Shown: in pieces, positions 24,596 to 32,057 of the stretch
Position numbering within the stretch: the first letter of the stretch is position 1
Layout of the letters: every line of letters starts with the position of its first letter
The notes under the pieces: generated by a model
Databases searched by the model: none
Told to the model about the DNA's origin: nothing
Seen by the model: the letters and a program-made list of their open reading frames with translations, nothing else
Program-made: the position numbers and the translations under genes
Assembly: GCF_014205255.1 (NCBI RefSeq)
Contig: NZ_JACHNE010000001.1
Span: forward strand, 3,720,001-3,784,000
Origin: Streptomyces caelestis
GTDB taxonomy: Bacteria > Actinomycetota > Actinomycetes > Streptomycetales > Streptomycetaceae
Direction of reading: 5' to 3'
Length of the DNA stretch: 64,000 nt

Positions 24596-25930
24596 TCAGC
24601 CGCAGTCGATCATGGCCTTCTCCAGGGCGGCGACCACTTCGTGGATCTCCTCCTCCGTGATGGTGAGGGGCGGCAGGAGCCGCAGCACCGCGCCGTGCCG
24701 GCCGCCGCTCTCCAGGAGCAGGCCGTGCTTCAGGCAGGCCTTCTTGATCCGGCGGGTGCGGTCCCCGTCGGCGGGCTTCGCGCCCAGGGCGTCGGCGGGA
24801 CCGTCGGGGTCGACGATCTCGATGCCCCACATCAGGCCGCGGCCGCGGACGTCACCGATCTCGGGGTGGGTCAGGGCGAGCCGGCGCAGCAGGCCGCCGA
24901 GCAGCTCTCCCTTGACGGCGGCCTGCTCGACGAGCCCCTCCTCGGCCATGACCTCCAGGGCGGCCGCGCCGGCCACCAGCGCGATCTGGTTGCCCCGGAA
25001 GGTGCCCGCGTGGGCGCCGGGCCGCCAGGCGTCGTACCGGCCGTGGTAGAGCAGGAGCGAGAGCGGGAAGCCGCCGCCGATGGCCTTGGAGACGAGCACC
25101 GCGTCGGGCTCGATGCCGGACTCCTCGAAGGCCCACATCGTGCCGGTGCGGCCGCAGCCGGCCTGGATCTCGTCCAGGACGAGCGGGATGTCGAGGCGGG
25201 CGGTGATCTCCCGCAGTCCGCGCAGCCACTCCGGGGGCGCGGGAATGACCCCGCCCTCGCCCTGCACGGCCTCCAGGAAGACGGCGGCCGGCTTGGTGAT
25301 GCCGCTCTCCGGGTCGGTCAGCAGCCGCTCCACATAGGTCAGCCCCACCTGTACGCCCTGCTCGCCGCCGAGTCCGAACGGGCAGCGGTAGTCGTACGGG
25401 TACGGCAGGTGGTGCACGTCCGGCATGAGCGACGGCACCGGGTCCTTGGCGTCCAGGTTGCCGGTGAGGGCCAGCGAACCGGCCGTCATCCCGTGGTAGG
25501 CGCCGTGGAAGGCGAGCACGGTACGGCGGCCCGTGGCGGTCTTGAACAGCTTCACCGCCGCCTCGGTCGCGTCGGCGCCGGCGGGGCCGCAGAACTGCGT
25601 GCGGAAGGTGTCGGCCATCGTGCCGGGCAGCCACTCGTAGAGGGCCGACAGGAAGGCGTACTTGGCCGGTGTCGTCAGGTCGAGTGCCTGCTGCACCTGT
25701 CCGGATTCCAGGTACTCGCGCACGCGGCGCAGCACCTCGGGGTGGTTGTGGCCGAGGGCCAGGGTGCCGGCGGCGGCCAGGCAGTCCAGGTACTGGACGC
25801 CGTGGCCGTCGCGGATGCGGGCGCCGTGGCCTTCCTGGAGCACCGCTCCGAAGGCGGTGGCGTAGGTTCGGGCGCCGGATTCGCGGGCCTCGACGTACGC
25901 GAAGATCTCGTCCGGCGTCAGGGTGGTCAC
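24596..25930 (-). CDS. Class III aminotransferase, diaminobutyrate:2-oxoglutarate type
   Basis: A 444-residue PLP enzyme. Conserved parts are FCGPAGADATEAAVKL near 120, FHGAYHGMT near 145, IQAGCGRTGTMWAFEESGIEPDAVLVSKAIGGGFPL with the PLP lysine near 275, and HAGTFRGNQIA near 310. This matches EctB/Dat-type enzymes that convert aspartate semialdehyde to L-2,4-diaminobutyrate with glutamate as donor. No ectoine genes follow, so the amine probably feeds the cluster product instead. It starts four bp after the HypF stop. Other omega-amino substrates are possible. Confidence 0.9.
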   Translation of the reverse strand: MTTLTPDEIFAYVEARESGARTYATAFGAVLQEGHGARIRDGHGVQYLDCLAAAGTLALGHNHPEVLRRVREYLESGQVQQALDLTTPAKYAFLSALYEWLPGTMADTFRTQFCGPAGADATEAAVKLFKTATGRRTVLAFHGAYHGMTAGSLALTGNLDAKDPVPSLMPDVHHLPYPYDYRCPFGLGGEQGVQVGLTYVERLLTDPESGITKPAAVFLEAVQGEGGVIPAPPEWLRGLREITARLDIPLVLDEIQAGCGRTGTMWAFEESGIEPDAVLVSKAIGGGFPLSLLLYHGRYDAWRPGAHAGTFRGNQIALVAGAAALEVMAEEGLVEQAAVKGELLGGLLRRLALTHPEIGDVRGRGLMWGIEIVDPDGPADALGAKPADGDRTRRIKKACLKHGLLLESGGRHGAVLRLLPPLTITEEEIHEVVAALEKAMIDCG

Positions 25931-25934
25931 GTCA

Positions 25935-28316
25935 TCACTTCCCAGCTGGTGTACGGGCGTCCGCGACCATGACCTGGCCGAGGGCGATTCCCCCGTCGTT
26001 GGTCGGGACCTGTCGGTGGACGTAGGTGTCGAAACCGTCGGCGGTCAGCCCGGTCAGACAGTTGAGCAACAGGAACTCGTTGAGGAACACGCCGCCGGAG
26101 AGCACGATCTGGCGCACTCCGGTCCGCTCGCGGACGGCGCGGCAGCGCTCCCGGACCATCTCCACGACGGCGGTGTGGAAGCGGCGGCTGATCCGGTCGG
26201 CGGGCAGGGCCGCCGCGATGTCGGCGGCCATGGCCCGGATCACGGGCCGGGGGTCGACCTCGACCGGGCCGTCGGCGTCCTCGTCGGGCACCCGGGTCCC
26301 GAACCGGTACGCCGGCTCCAGGGCGGCGTCGCGCAGCAGCAGGCCCTCCAGCTCGATCGGCCCCTGCGCCTCGTACTCGGCCCTGGCGCACACCCCGGCG
26401 AGCGCGGCGGCGCCGTCGAAGAGCCGCCCCATGCTGGACGTGGCCGGGGAGTTGATGCCGCGGGCCGCCATCGTGGCGTACACGTGGCGCCGCCGGTCGT
26501 CGAGGACGGCCAGGGCGGGGAAGGCGGCCGCGGCCCGGTCCCGGTCGCCGTCGAAGGCGTCGAGCGCGAGGGCGTAGCCGGTGCGGATGGGTTCGCGCAC
26601 CGCCTGGTCGCCGCCGATCAGCGGCAGCCGGCGGAGCCGGCCGATTCGCTGGAAGGCGGCGTAGTCGCCGAGCAGGAACTCGCCGCCCCAGACCGTGCCG
26701 TCCTCGCCGTATCCGAAACCGTCGAAGATCACCCCGAGGGTGGTTCCGGTGACGTGGTTCTCGGCCATGCAGGAGGCCATGTGCGCGTGGTGGTGCTGCA
26801 CCTCGACGACGGCCCGGCCCGCGCCGTCCTCGCCGAGCGCCGCCCGGGTCGAGCGGAACTGCGGGTGCAGGTCGTGCGCGGTCAGGCGCGGCTCCAGGGC
26901 GTAGAGGCGCGCGAGGTGGCGGGCGGTGCGGCGGTGGGAGGCGAAGGTCTCGTCGTTCTTGAGGTCGCCGATGTGCTGGCTGAGGAACACGTGCCTGCCG
27001 TGCGACAGGGCGACCGTCGTCTTCAGCTCGGCGCCGAGGGCGACGGCGGGTACCACCTCGCGGCCCACGTCCACCGGGTACGGCGCGTAGCCGCGGGCCC
27101 GGCGGATGAACTGCAGGAGCGGTTCGTCGAGTTCCTCGTGCACGGAGAGCCGGACCACGGAGTCGTCGACCCGGATCTCGATGTCGCGGTCGTGGTAGAG
27201 GATGACGTCCGCGATCTCGAAGAGCTGCTCCAGCGCCTCCTCGTTGCGGTAGGCGATCGGGTATCCGGAGACGTTGCCGCTGGTCATCACCAGGGCCTCC
27301 AGACCCGGTTCGTCCAGGAGCAGGTGGTGGTGGGGTGCCGACGGCAGCATGATCCCGAGGTTGGGGTTGCGGGGCGCGACCGACTCGGGCAGCGCGTCCG
27401 GCTGCTTGCGGGCGAGCAGGATCGGGCGGGCCGGCGAGCGCAGGACGTCGATCTCGTCCTCGGACAGCACCGCCAGGCGCTGCGCGGTGGCCAGGTCCCG
27501 GACCATCACGGCGAACGGCTTGGAGTCGCGGCGCTTGCGGCGGCGCAGCAGGGCCACGGCCTCCGGCTGGGTGGCGTCCACCGCCAGGTGGAAGCCGCCG
27601 ACGCTCTTGATCGCCACGATCGCGCCGTCGGCCAGGGCCTGGGCGGCCCCGCGCAGCGCCGTGTCGCCCTCGGTGGTCCGGCCCTCCCGGTCGGTGAGCA
27701 GCAGCCGGGGGCCGCAGTCCGGGCAGGCGTTGGGCTGGGCGTGGTAGCGCCGGTCCATCGGGTCCTCGTACTCGGCCCGGCAGGCCGCGCACATGGTGAA
27801 GGACGCCATGGTGGTCATCGGCCGGTCGTAGGGCAGGTCCTGGATGATGGAGTAACGGGGCCCGCAGTTGGTGCAGTTGATGAACGGGTAGCGGTGGCGC
27901 CGGTCCTTCGGGTCGCGGAGTTCGCCCTGGCAGTCGCCGCAGACGTGGGTGTCGGAGGGGATCAGCGCGGAGCGGGCACCGGACTGCTCGCTGTGGGTGA
28001 TGGTGAAGGGGCCCACGGGCACGCTGCCCGTGGGGAGCCCCCGGGTCACCATGACACCGTCGACGCGGGCGAGTTCGGGGGCGCGGTCCTTCAGGCCCGC
28101 GGCGAACTCGGCCAGGGCGGCGTCCGGTCCGGACGCCTCCACCAGCACACCCTCGGGGTCGTTGCGGACCCAGCCGGACAGGCCCAGCTCGTGGGCCAGC
28201 TTGTAGACGAACGGCCGGTAGCCGACGCCCTGTACCACCCCGGTGACCCGCAGCCGCCACTCTTCGGTGTGCGGCGGGGAGCTCGCGGTATCCGGCGGAG
28301 CAGTCACGGTGCTCAT
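25935..28316 (-). CDS. hypF: HypF-type carbamoyltransferase
   Basis: A 793-residue protein with the full HypF architecture. Residues 10-95 form an acylphosphatase-like domain (VTGVVQGVGYRPFVYKLA). Residues 105-185 hold two zinc fingers with CxxC pairs (CGDC, CTNC, CAAC, CPDC). A YrdC-like domain follows (ALADGAIVAIKSVGGFHLAVDA, with RDSKPFAVMVRD), then a Kae1/TobZ-like C-terminal half with HHHAHMASC near 480. In hydrogenase maturation HypF uses carbamoyl phosphate and ATP to carbamoylate the C-terminal Cys of HypE. HypE is the next gene upstream in this operon (28347-29375), but HypA, HypB, HypC, HypD and hydrogenase genes are absent. The pair therefore probably serves the biosynthetic cluster (see findings). 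Confidence 0.93.
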   Translation of the reverse strand: MSTVTAPPDTASSPPHTEEWRLRVTGVVQGVGYRPFVYKLAHELGLSGWVRNDPEGVLVEASGPDAALAEFAAGLKDRAPELARVDGVMVTRGLPTGSVPVGPFTITHSEQSGARSALIPSDTHVCGDCQGELRDPKDRRHRYPFINCTNCGPRYSIIQDLPYDRPMTTMASFTMCAACRAEYEDPMDRRYHAQPNACPDCGPRLLLTDREGRTTEGDTALRGAAQALADGAIVAIKSVGGFHLAVDATQPEAVALLRRRKRRDSKPFAVMVRDLATAQRLAVLSEDEIDVLRSPARPILLARKQPDALPESVAPRNPNLGIMLPSAPHHHLLLDEPGLEALVMTSGNVSGYPIAYRNEEALEQLFEIADVILYHDRDIEIRVDDSVVRLSVHEELDEPLLQFIRRARGYAPYPVDVGREVVPAVALGAELKTTVALSHGRHVFLSQHIGDLKNDETFASHRRTARHLARLYALEPRLTAHDLHPQFRSTRAALGEDGAGRAVVEVQHHHAHMASCMAENHVTGTTLGVIFDGFGYGEDGTVWGGEFLLGDYAAFQRIGRLRRLPLIGGDQAVREPIRTGYALALDAFDGDRDRAAAAFPALAVLDDRRRHVYATMAARGINSPATSSMGRLFDGAAALAGVCARAEYEAQGPIELEGLLLRDAALEPAYRFGTRVPDEDADGPVEVDPRPVIRAMAADIAAALPADRISRRFHTAVVEMVRERCRAVRERTGVRQIVLSGGVFLNEFLLLNCLTGLTADGFDTYVHRQVPTNDGGIALGQVMVADARTPAGK

Positions 28317-28346
28317 GGCGCTCTCCTCAGTTCCTGGATCCGGTCG

Positions 28347-29375
28347 TCAGCACAGCCGGGGCAGTTCGGCCCCGAGGAGTTCCTCGATCTGCGTCTCCCG
28401 GCCGCCGGCGTCCCGCAGCAGCACCAGGGCCTCGGCGTCCTCGCAGATCTCGCCGATGGTCACGGCGTGCTCCCCGTACGGCAGCGAGCGCAGCGCCGCC
28501 AGGACGTCCGCCTCGGCGGCCGGGTCGACGAAGAGGGCCAGGCAGCCCTCGTTGGCGCAGTGCAGCGGGTTGATGCCGAGCATGTCGGCGGCCATGGCGG
28601 TCTCGTGCTGGATCGGCAGGCTCTCCTGGTCGACCCGCACGGTGCGGCCGAGCCTGCCGGCGTACTCGTGCAGGACCGCGGTCAGACCGCCGCGCGTGAC
28701 GTCGCGCATCGACCGCACGGCACCGTCCGGCACCCGGCTGAGGACTCCGTCGATGAGGTTGTTCAGCGGGGCGCAGTCGCTGTCCACGCGCTGCTCGAAG
28801 CCGAGGCCCTCACGGATGGAGAGCAGATGGACGGTGTGGTTGCCGATGGGCCCGCTGAGGATGACCTTGTCGCCGGGGCGCACATCGGCCATGGACAGCG
28901 GCGCGCGCTCGAAGACGCCCACGCCCGCGGTGTTGAGGTAGAGCTGGTCGGCCTCGCCCTTGCGGACCACCTTGGTGTCGCCGCCGACGATCTGCACGCC
29001 GGCCTCGCGGGCCGTCTCGCGGATCGACACGAGGACCTGCTTGAGGCGCTCGATCGGCAGGCCCGTCTCCAGGATCATGCCGAGGGTGAGGTACTTGGGG
29101 CGGGCGCCCGCCACGGCCAGGTCGTTGACCGTGCCGCAGACGGCGATCTTGCCGATGTCGCCGTTGCCGAAGAACGGCGGATCGACGACGAAGGAGTCGG
29201 TGGTCATCGCGATGCGGCCGGTCTCCACCGGGAGGATCGCGCTGTCCTCCATGATGCCTGTGTAGACGTCGCCGAGGGTCTCGGCGATCATCTGGACCAG
29301 TTCCTGGCTCAGCTTCGCCCCGGTGCCGTGGTCGAGGAGGATCTCGTCGCTGCTGCCGGCCGTGCTCGCGGGCAT
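28347..29375 (-). CDS. hypE: HypE-type thiocyanate-forming protein
   Basis: A 342-residue AIR-synthase-fold protein that parallels E. coli HypE over its whole length. It has HGTGAKLSQELV, TTDSFVVDPPFFGNGDIGKIAVCGTVNDLAVAGARP, IVGGDTKVVRKGE, MRDVTRGGLTAVLHE and NEGCLALFV. It ends in PRLC, so the C-terminal Cys that accepts the carbamoyl group and is dehydrated to a thiocyanate is present. The ATG at 29375 follows an AGGAAGG ribosome site. It is placed between HypF and an isochorismatase-like hydrolase. An active HypEF pair would make an enzyme-bound S-CN group. In hydrogenases the next acceptor is HypCD-bound iron, which is missing here, so the acceptor is unknown. Confidence 0.93.
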   Translation of the reverse strand: MPASTAGSSDEILLDHGTGAKLSQELVQMIAETLGDVYTGIMEDSAILPVETGRIAMTTDSFVVDPPFFGNGDIGKIAVCGTVNDLAVAGARPKYLTLGMILETGLPIERLKQVLVSIRETAREAGVQIVGGDTKVVRKGEADQLYLNTAGVGVFERAPLSMADVRPGDKVILSGPIGNHTVHLLSIREGLGFEQRVDSDCAPLNNLIDGVLSRVPDGAVRSMRDVTRGGLTAVLHEYAGRLGRTVRVDQESLPIQHETAMAADMLGINPLHCANEGCLALFVDPAAEADVLAALRSLPYGEHAVTIGEICEDAEALVLLRDAGGRETQIEELLGAELPRLC

Positions 29376-29404
29376 GGCTTTTCCTTCCTCCGGGAGGGTC
29401 GCGG

Positions 29405-29989
29405 TCACGGGGTCTTGATGTTCTTGCGGGGCAGCGTGCCCTCGGCGTCGAGGACGGCCAGCACCTCGGCGGAGTCGGACACGGTGGCGCAGTAGCCGTC
29501 CAGCCACTGCAGGGCCCGGTCCTTGTCCTCCTCGCGGGCGGAGACGACGCAGTCGGCGGGGACCCAGATGTTGTAGCCGCGGAAGAAGGCGTCGGCGGCG
29601 GTGGTCTGGACGCAGATCTGTGTCTGCATGCCGGTGACGAGGACCGTGTCGACGCCGAGGTCCTGGAGGCGCTCGTGCAGGTCCGTCTCGTAGAAGCCGG
29701 AGTCCTTGCTCTTCTCCATGACGACGTCCTCGGGGGCGAGGAACTCCTCGAGGATCTCGGCGCCGCGGGTGCCGCGCTGGACCGGGAGATGGCCGTCGTA
29801 GCGCTCGGCGTTGGGGTCGTCCGGGTCGTTGACGAGCTGGAGGTGGAAGACGTGGTGGCCGCGGCGGCGGATCTCGTCGAGGAAGTGGGTGAAGTGCGGG
29901 GTGGCGGCGGCGACGGCCGCGACGCGCTCGGGGTTCTTCTCGACGAGCTCGTACTGGAGGTCGTTGGTGAGAACGGCGATCTTGGACAT
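29405..29989 (-). CDS. Isochorismatase/nicotinamidase-like cysteine hydrolase
   Basis: A 194-residue single-domain hydrolase with the family triad visible: Asp in LTNDLQ near residue 9, Lys in VVMEKSKDSGF near 92, and Cys in TGMQTQICVQTTAADA near 128. The family hydrolyses amides, N-carbamoyl groups and enol ethers (nicotinamidase, N-carbamoylsarcosine amidase, isochorismatase). Lying directly upstream of HypE/HypF, an amidase or carbamoyl-handling step is attractive but inferred. The ATG at 29989 begins the first strand, as usual for the family. Confidence 0.87.
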   Translation of the reverse strand: MSKIAVLTNDLQYELVEKNPERVAAVAAATPHFTHFLDEIRRRGHHVFHLQLVNDPDDPNAERYDGHLPVQRGTRGAEILEEFLAPEDVVMEKSKDSGFYETDLHERLQDLGVDTVLVTGMQTQICVQTTAADAFFRGYNIWVPADCVVSAREEDKDRALQWLDGYCATVSDSAEVLAVLDAEGTLPRKNIKTP

Positions 29990-30206
29990 GGGTGTGCCCT
30001 TCGGTGTTGCCGTGGATGTGGACGCCGGGCGCGTTTGGAGGGCGCGCCGGCGGAAAGCAGTTCCGGAGACGGTCGACGACGTGTCGCGCGGCCCGGCCTG
30101 GCGCCGGGGGCGGCACGGCGGCGTCGGCCGGCAGCGCCCGCGCGTGGGTCCCGGGAGAGAGGGTGGTGCGGTGCGTACCACCCTTCGACAGGGCGGAACC
30201 GGGGGG

Positions 30207-30791
30207 TCAGCTCGCGACGGCGACCCTGTCGTGCTGCGGCTCGTGCAGCCAGGTGCCGGTGGCCTCGAAGTGGGCCAGGATGTCGGCGATGCGCGCGTAG
30301 AGGTAGTGGCCGGTGACGGCGCGGCCGTCGGCGCGGGCGTAGTCGGGAAGCCGCCCGTACTCGCGGAAGCCGAGCCGCTCCCAGAGCCCCAGCGGGCCGT
30401 CGTCGCGGACTTCGAGGGTGATGACCTCGCAGCCCATGTCGCGCGCCTTGTTGAGGGCCTCGGACCAGCCCTCCAGGAGGAACTGGCCGCGGCGGTCGGG
30501 GGCGACGACACAACGGCGCATGTCGACGATGTGCCGGCGGGCCGGCAGCGGGGCCCGGGCGAGGGTCACCATGCCGACGATCCTGTCATCGGCATCGTCA
30601 CGGACCGTCAGGACGTCGATCGCACCCTTGCGCAGGTCGGCGTCGAAGGCCCGCAGCAGCGGCATTCCCTTCTCCACGCCGAGGGGCTCGTAGAAGCCGA
30701 GGGTCTGCTCCTTGACCGCGACGGCGTCCATCAGTTCGATCATTTCGCGCATGTCCTTCTCGGACAGTTCGCGCGGCCATTCGTATCGCAT
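30207..30791 (-). CDS. GNAT-family N-acetyltransferase
   Basis: A 194-residue protein with the GNAT core: strand beta4 (VGMVTLARAP), the MRRCVVAPDRRGQFLLEGW acetyl-CoA loop (Arg/Gly-rich, near 100-120), ALNKARDMGCEVITLEV, and LWERLGFREYGRLPDY, the usual FYerlGF motif. The ATG at 30791 has AGGAAGG four bases upstream. The gaps on both sides (about 190-220 bp) are longer than elsewhere in the operon and may hold processing sites or internal promoters. It may acetylate an amine intermediate, for which diaminobutyrate is a candidate, or confer self-protection. The substrate is unknown. Confidence 0.87.
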   Translation of the reverse strand: MRYEWPRELSEKDMREMIELMDAVAVKEQTLGFYEPLGVEKGMPLLRAFDADLRKGAIDVLTVRDDADDRIVGMVTLARAPLPARRHIVDMRRCVVAPDRRGQFLLEGWSEALNKARDMGCEVITLEVRDDGPLGLWERLGFREYGRLPDYARADGRAVTGHYLYARIADILAHFEATGTWLHEPQHDRVAVAS

Positions 30792-30977
30792 GGACCTTCC
30801 TGTGGTTGGCCTGACAGTGGGCAGCCCGCGGGGACACCGGGCACCGCGGCCCACGCCGCCCGCCGGTGCGGCGGGCAGCGTGGCGTGCGGCGTGCGTGGT
30901 GTCAGGTGTCGGCAGGGGGTGTTCGGGTGCCGGGGCGGGCGCGCGGTGTTCTCCGGGGCGCCGTCACCCGTGGGACC

Positions 30978-31775
30978 TCAGACCGTGGCGCGGGACCGCA
31001 GGTTCGTCTGCACCGCGGCGGCGGGGGCGGCCTGCGTCAGACGGGACGGGTCGGCGTCGGCTCCCAGCACCGTCGAGGCGTAGACCTCGACGAAGTACGA
31101 GACGAAAAGCGAGTTGATCTTCGTGAGGTGCTCGACGAAGCGCTCCTCGTCGGCCTCGTCCTTGATCACGCGCATGATCATGTTCCAGACCATGTCGACG
31201 TGGTCGTCGTCCTCGTCGAGCGCGAGGTGCGCACGGGCGCCCTTGGTGTTGTTCGCGCCGACGTGCCGCTCCATGATGTCGAGCCAGTCCGGCTGGGTCT
31301 TGCCGGCGATGTACTCGAGGTAGAAACCGCTGATCATCGAGGCGAGCGGGCCCTCGGTGGCGAGCGTGTAGTAGAAGTACCCGTTGAGCAGCTCGGTGGC
31401 GAAGGTCGGACGGATCGCGTAGATCTCCTCGTCCGTCATCCCGACCTTGTGCAGGTCGCCCGCGAACATGCGGTCGTGGCGCCCCTCTTCGGCGCCGTAC
31501 AGACCCCACTCCTTGGAGAGCTGCGGGTCGCGCGTGGCCCAGTAGTTGGCGACGAGCGGGTCGACGGCACGCTTGAGACCGATCCGGATCATGGTCTCCA
31601 CGTTGTGGCGCTTGTAGAGGTCCATGTCGAACTTGGAGGTGTCGAGCATGCCCTCCGCGCCCTTGTTCTGTTCGTAGAAGTCACGCTCGAACTTCAGGAG
31701 GAGCTCGTCCACCCGCTTGCGGAACTCGGGACGCTGGAGGTTGGAGTACGTGTTGTACGACTTGCTACGAGGCAT
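30978..31775 (-). CDS. Haem-oxygenase-like di-iron oxidase (HDO)
   Basis: A 265-residue all-helical protein of the haem-oxygenase-like di-iron group, whose known members desaturate, cleave C-C bonds or N-oxygenate amino or fatty acids. Metal-ligand pattern: E-x-x-H in GAEEGRHDRM near 120, a Glu in the next long helix (LATEGPLASMIS), and D-x-x-x-H in LALDEDDDHVDM near 195. Active-site ligands therefore look complete. The start chosen is ATG 31775, with GGGG six bases upstream; ATG 31781, which overlaps the stop of the upstream 49-residue frame, is equally possible. It begins the operon after the small peptide and may oxidise an amino acid precursor. Confidence 0.82.
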   Translation of the reverse strand: MPRSKSYNTYSNLQRPEFRKRVDELLLKFERDFYEQNKGAEGMLDTSKFDMDLYKRHNVETMIRIGLKRAVDPLVANYWATRDPQLSKEWGLYGAEEGRHDRMFAGDLHKVGMTDEEIYAIRPTFATELLNGYFYYTLATEGPLASMISGFYLEYIAGKTQPDWLDIMERHVGANNTKGARAHLALDEDDDHVDMVWNMIMRVIKDEADEERFVEHLTKINSLFVSYFVEVYASTVLGADADPSRLTQAAPAAAVQTNLRSRATV

Positions 31776-31777
31776 GG

Positions 31778-31927
31778 TCATCCCCACCCGAGGTCGTTGA
31801 TCACATTGCTCTGCCCGGAGCCGGCGGGGAATGCGTCTCCCGCCGGAACGCCCGCACCCTGCGCGAGAAAGAAGGACAGAGCCGCGAAAGCCGCGATGGC
31901 GAGAACGCTTCTCGCTACACGCGCCAT
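31778..31927 (-). CDS. 49-residue hydrophobic peptide, first frame of biosynthetic operon
   Basis: A short frame with an excellent ribosome site (AGGGGG, five bases before ATG 31927). The product has a basic start, a hydrophobic stretch (VLAIAAFAALSFFLAQGAG) and a 25-residue tail ending in a Gly-Trp-Gly. The stop (31778-31780) overlaps or abuts the start of the di-iron oxidase gene, which implies coupled translation. It could be a leader peptide, a small secreted or membrane peptide, or a ribosomal precursor acted on by the cluster's ATP-grasp ligases. No family is recognised. The gene call is supported by the ribosome site and the overlap, not by homology. Confidence 0.6.
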   Translation of the reverse strand: MARVARSVLAIAAFAALSFFLAQGAGVPAGDAFPAGSGQSNVINDLGWG

Positions 31928-32057
31928 GGAAACCCCCTACTTTCGAATGAGCGTCGAGGTCGTCAACGCCGCGCCTCATCCTGGGGGGAGAGGCCTTTCA
32001 AAACCAGTCCCGCCTGGGATCATGTTATTCCTGGCGGAAACATGACAGGGGGATGAA
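31928..32057. promoter_or_regulatory. Divergent promoter region between cluster operon and LuxR regulator
   Basis: A 130-bp region between the leftward operon (start 31927) and the rightward regulator (start 32058). It contains a near-palindrome CCGCCTGG-N12-CCTGGCGG (one mismatch) around 32010-32037, just upstream of the regulator's AGGGGG ribosome site. It is a candidate binding site for the LuxR-type protein and could control both directions. The boundary of actual promoters cannot be read from sequence. Confidence 0.45.

Noticed and set aside
24596..25930. An ectoine cluster, based on the EctB-like aminotransferase
   Set aside because: EctA and EctC are missing beside it. The GNAT at 30207 is distant and does not look like EctA.
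25923..29495. A 1190-codon plus-strand frame opposite HypF and HypE
   Set aside because: The same antisense effect: no motifs, and HypF/HypE are unmistakable on the minus strand.
24596..31927. HypE/HypF as part of a hydrogenase locus
   Set aside because: No HypA, HypB, HypC, HypD or hydrogenase subunit genes occur in the window, and both sides are biosynthetic genes.
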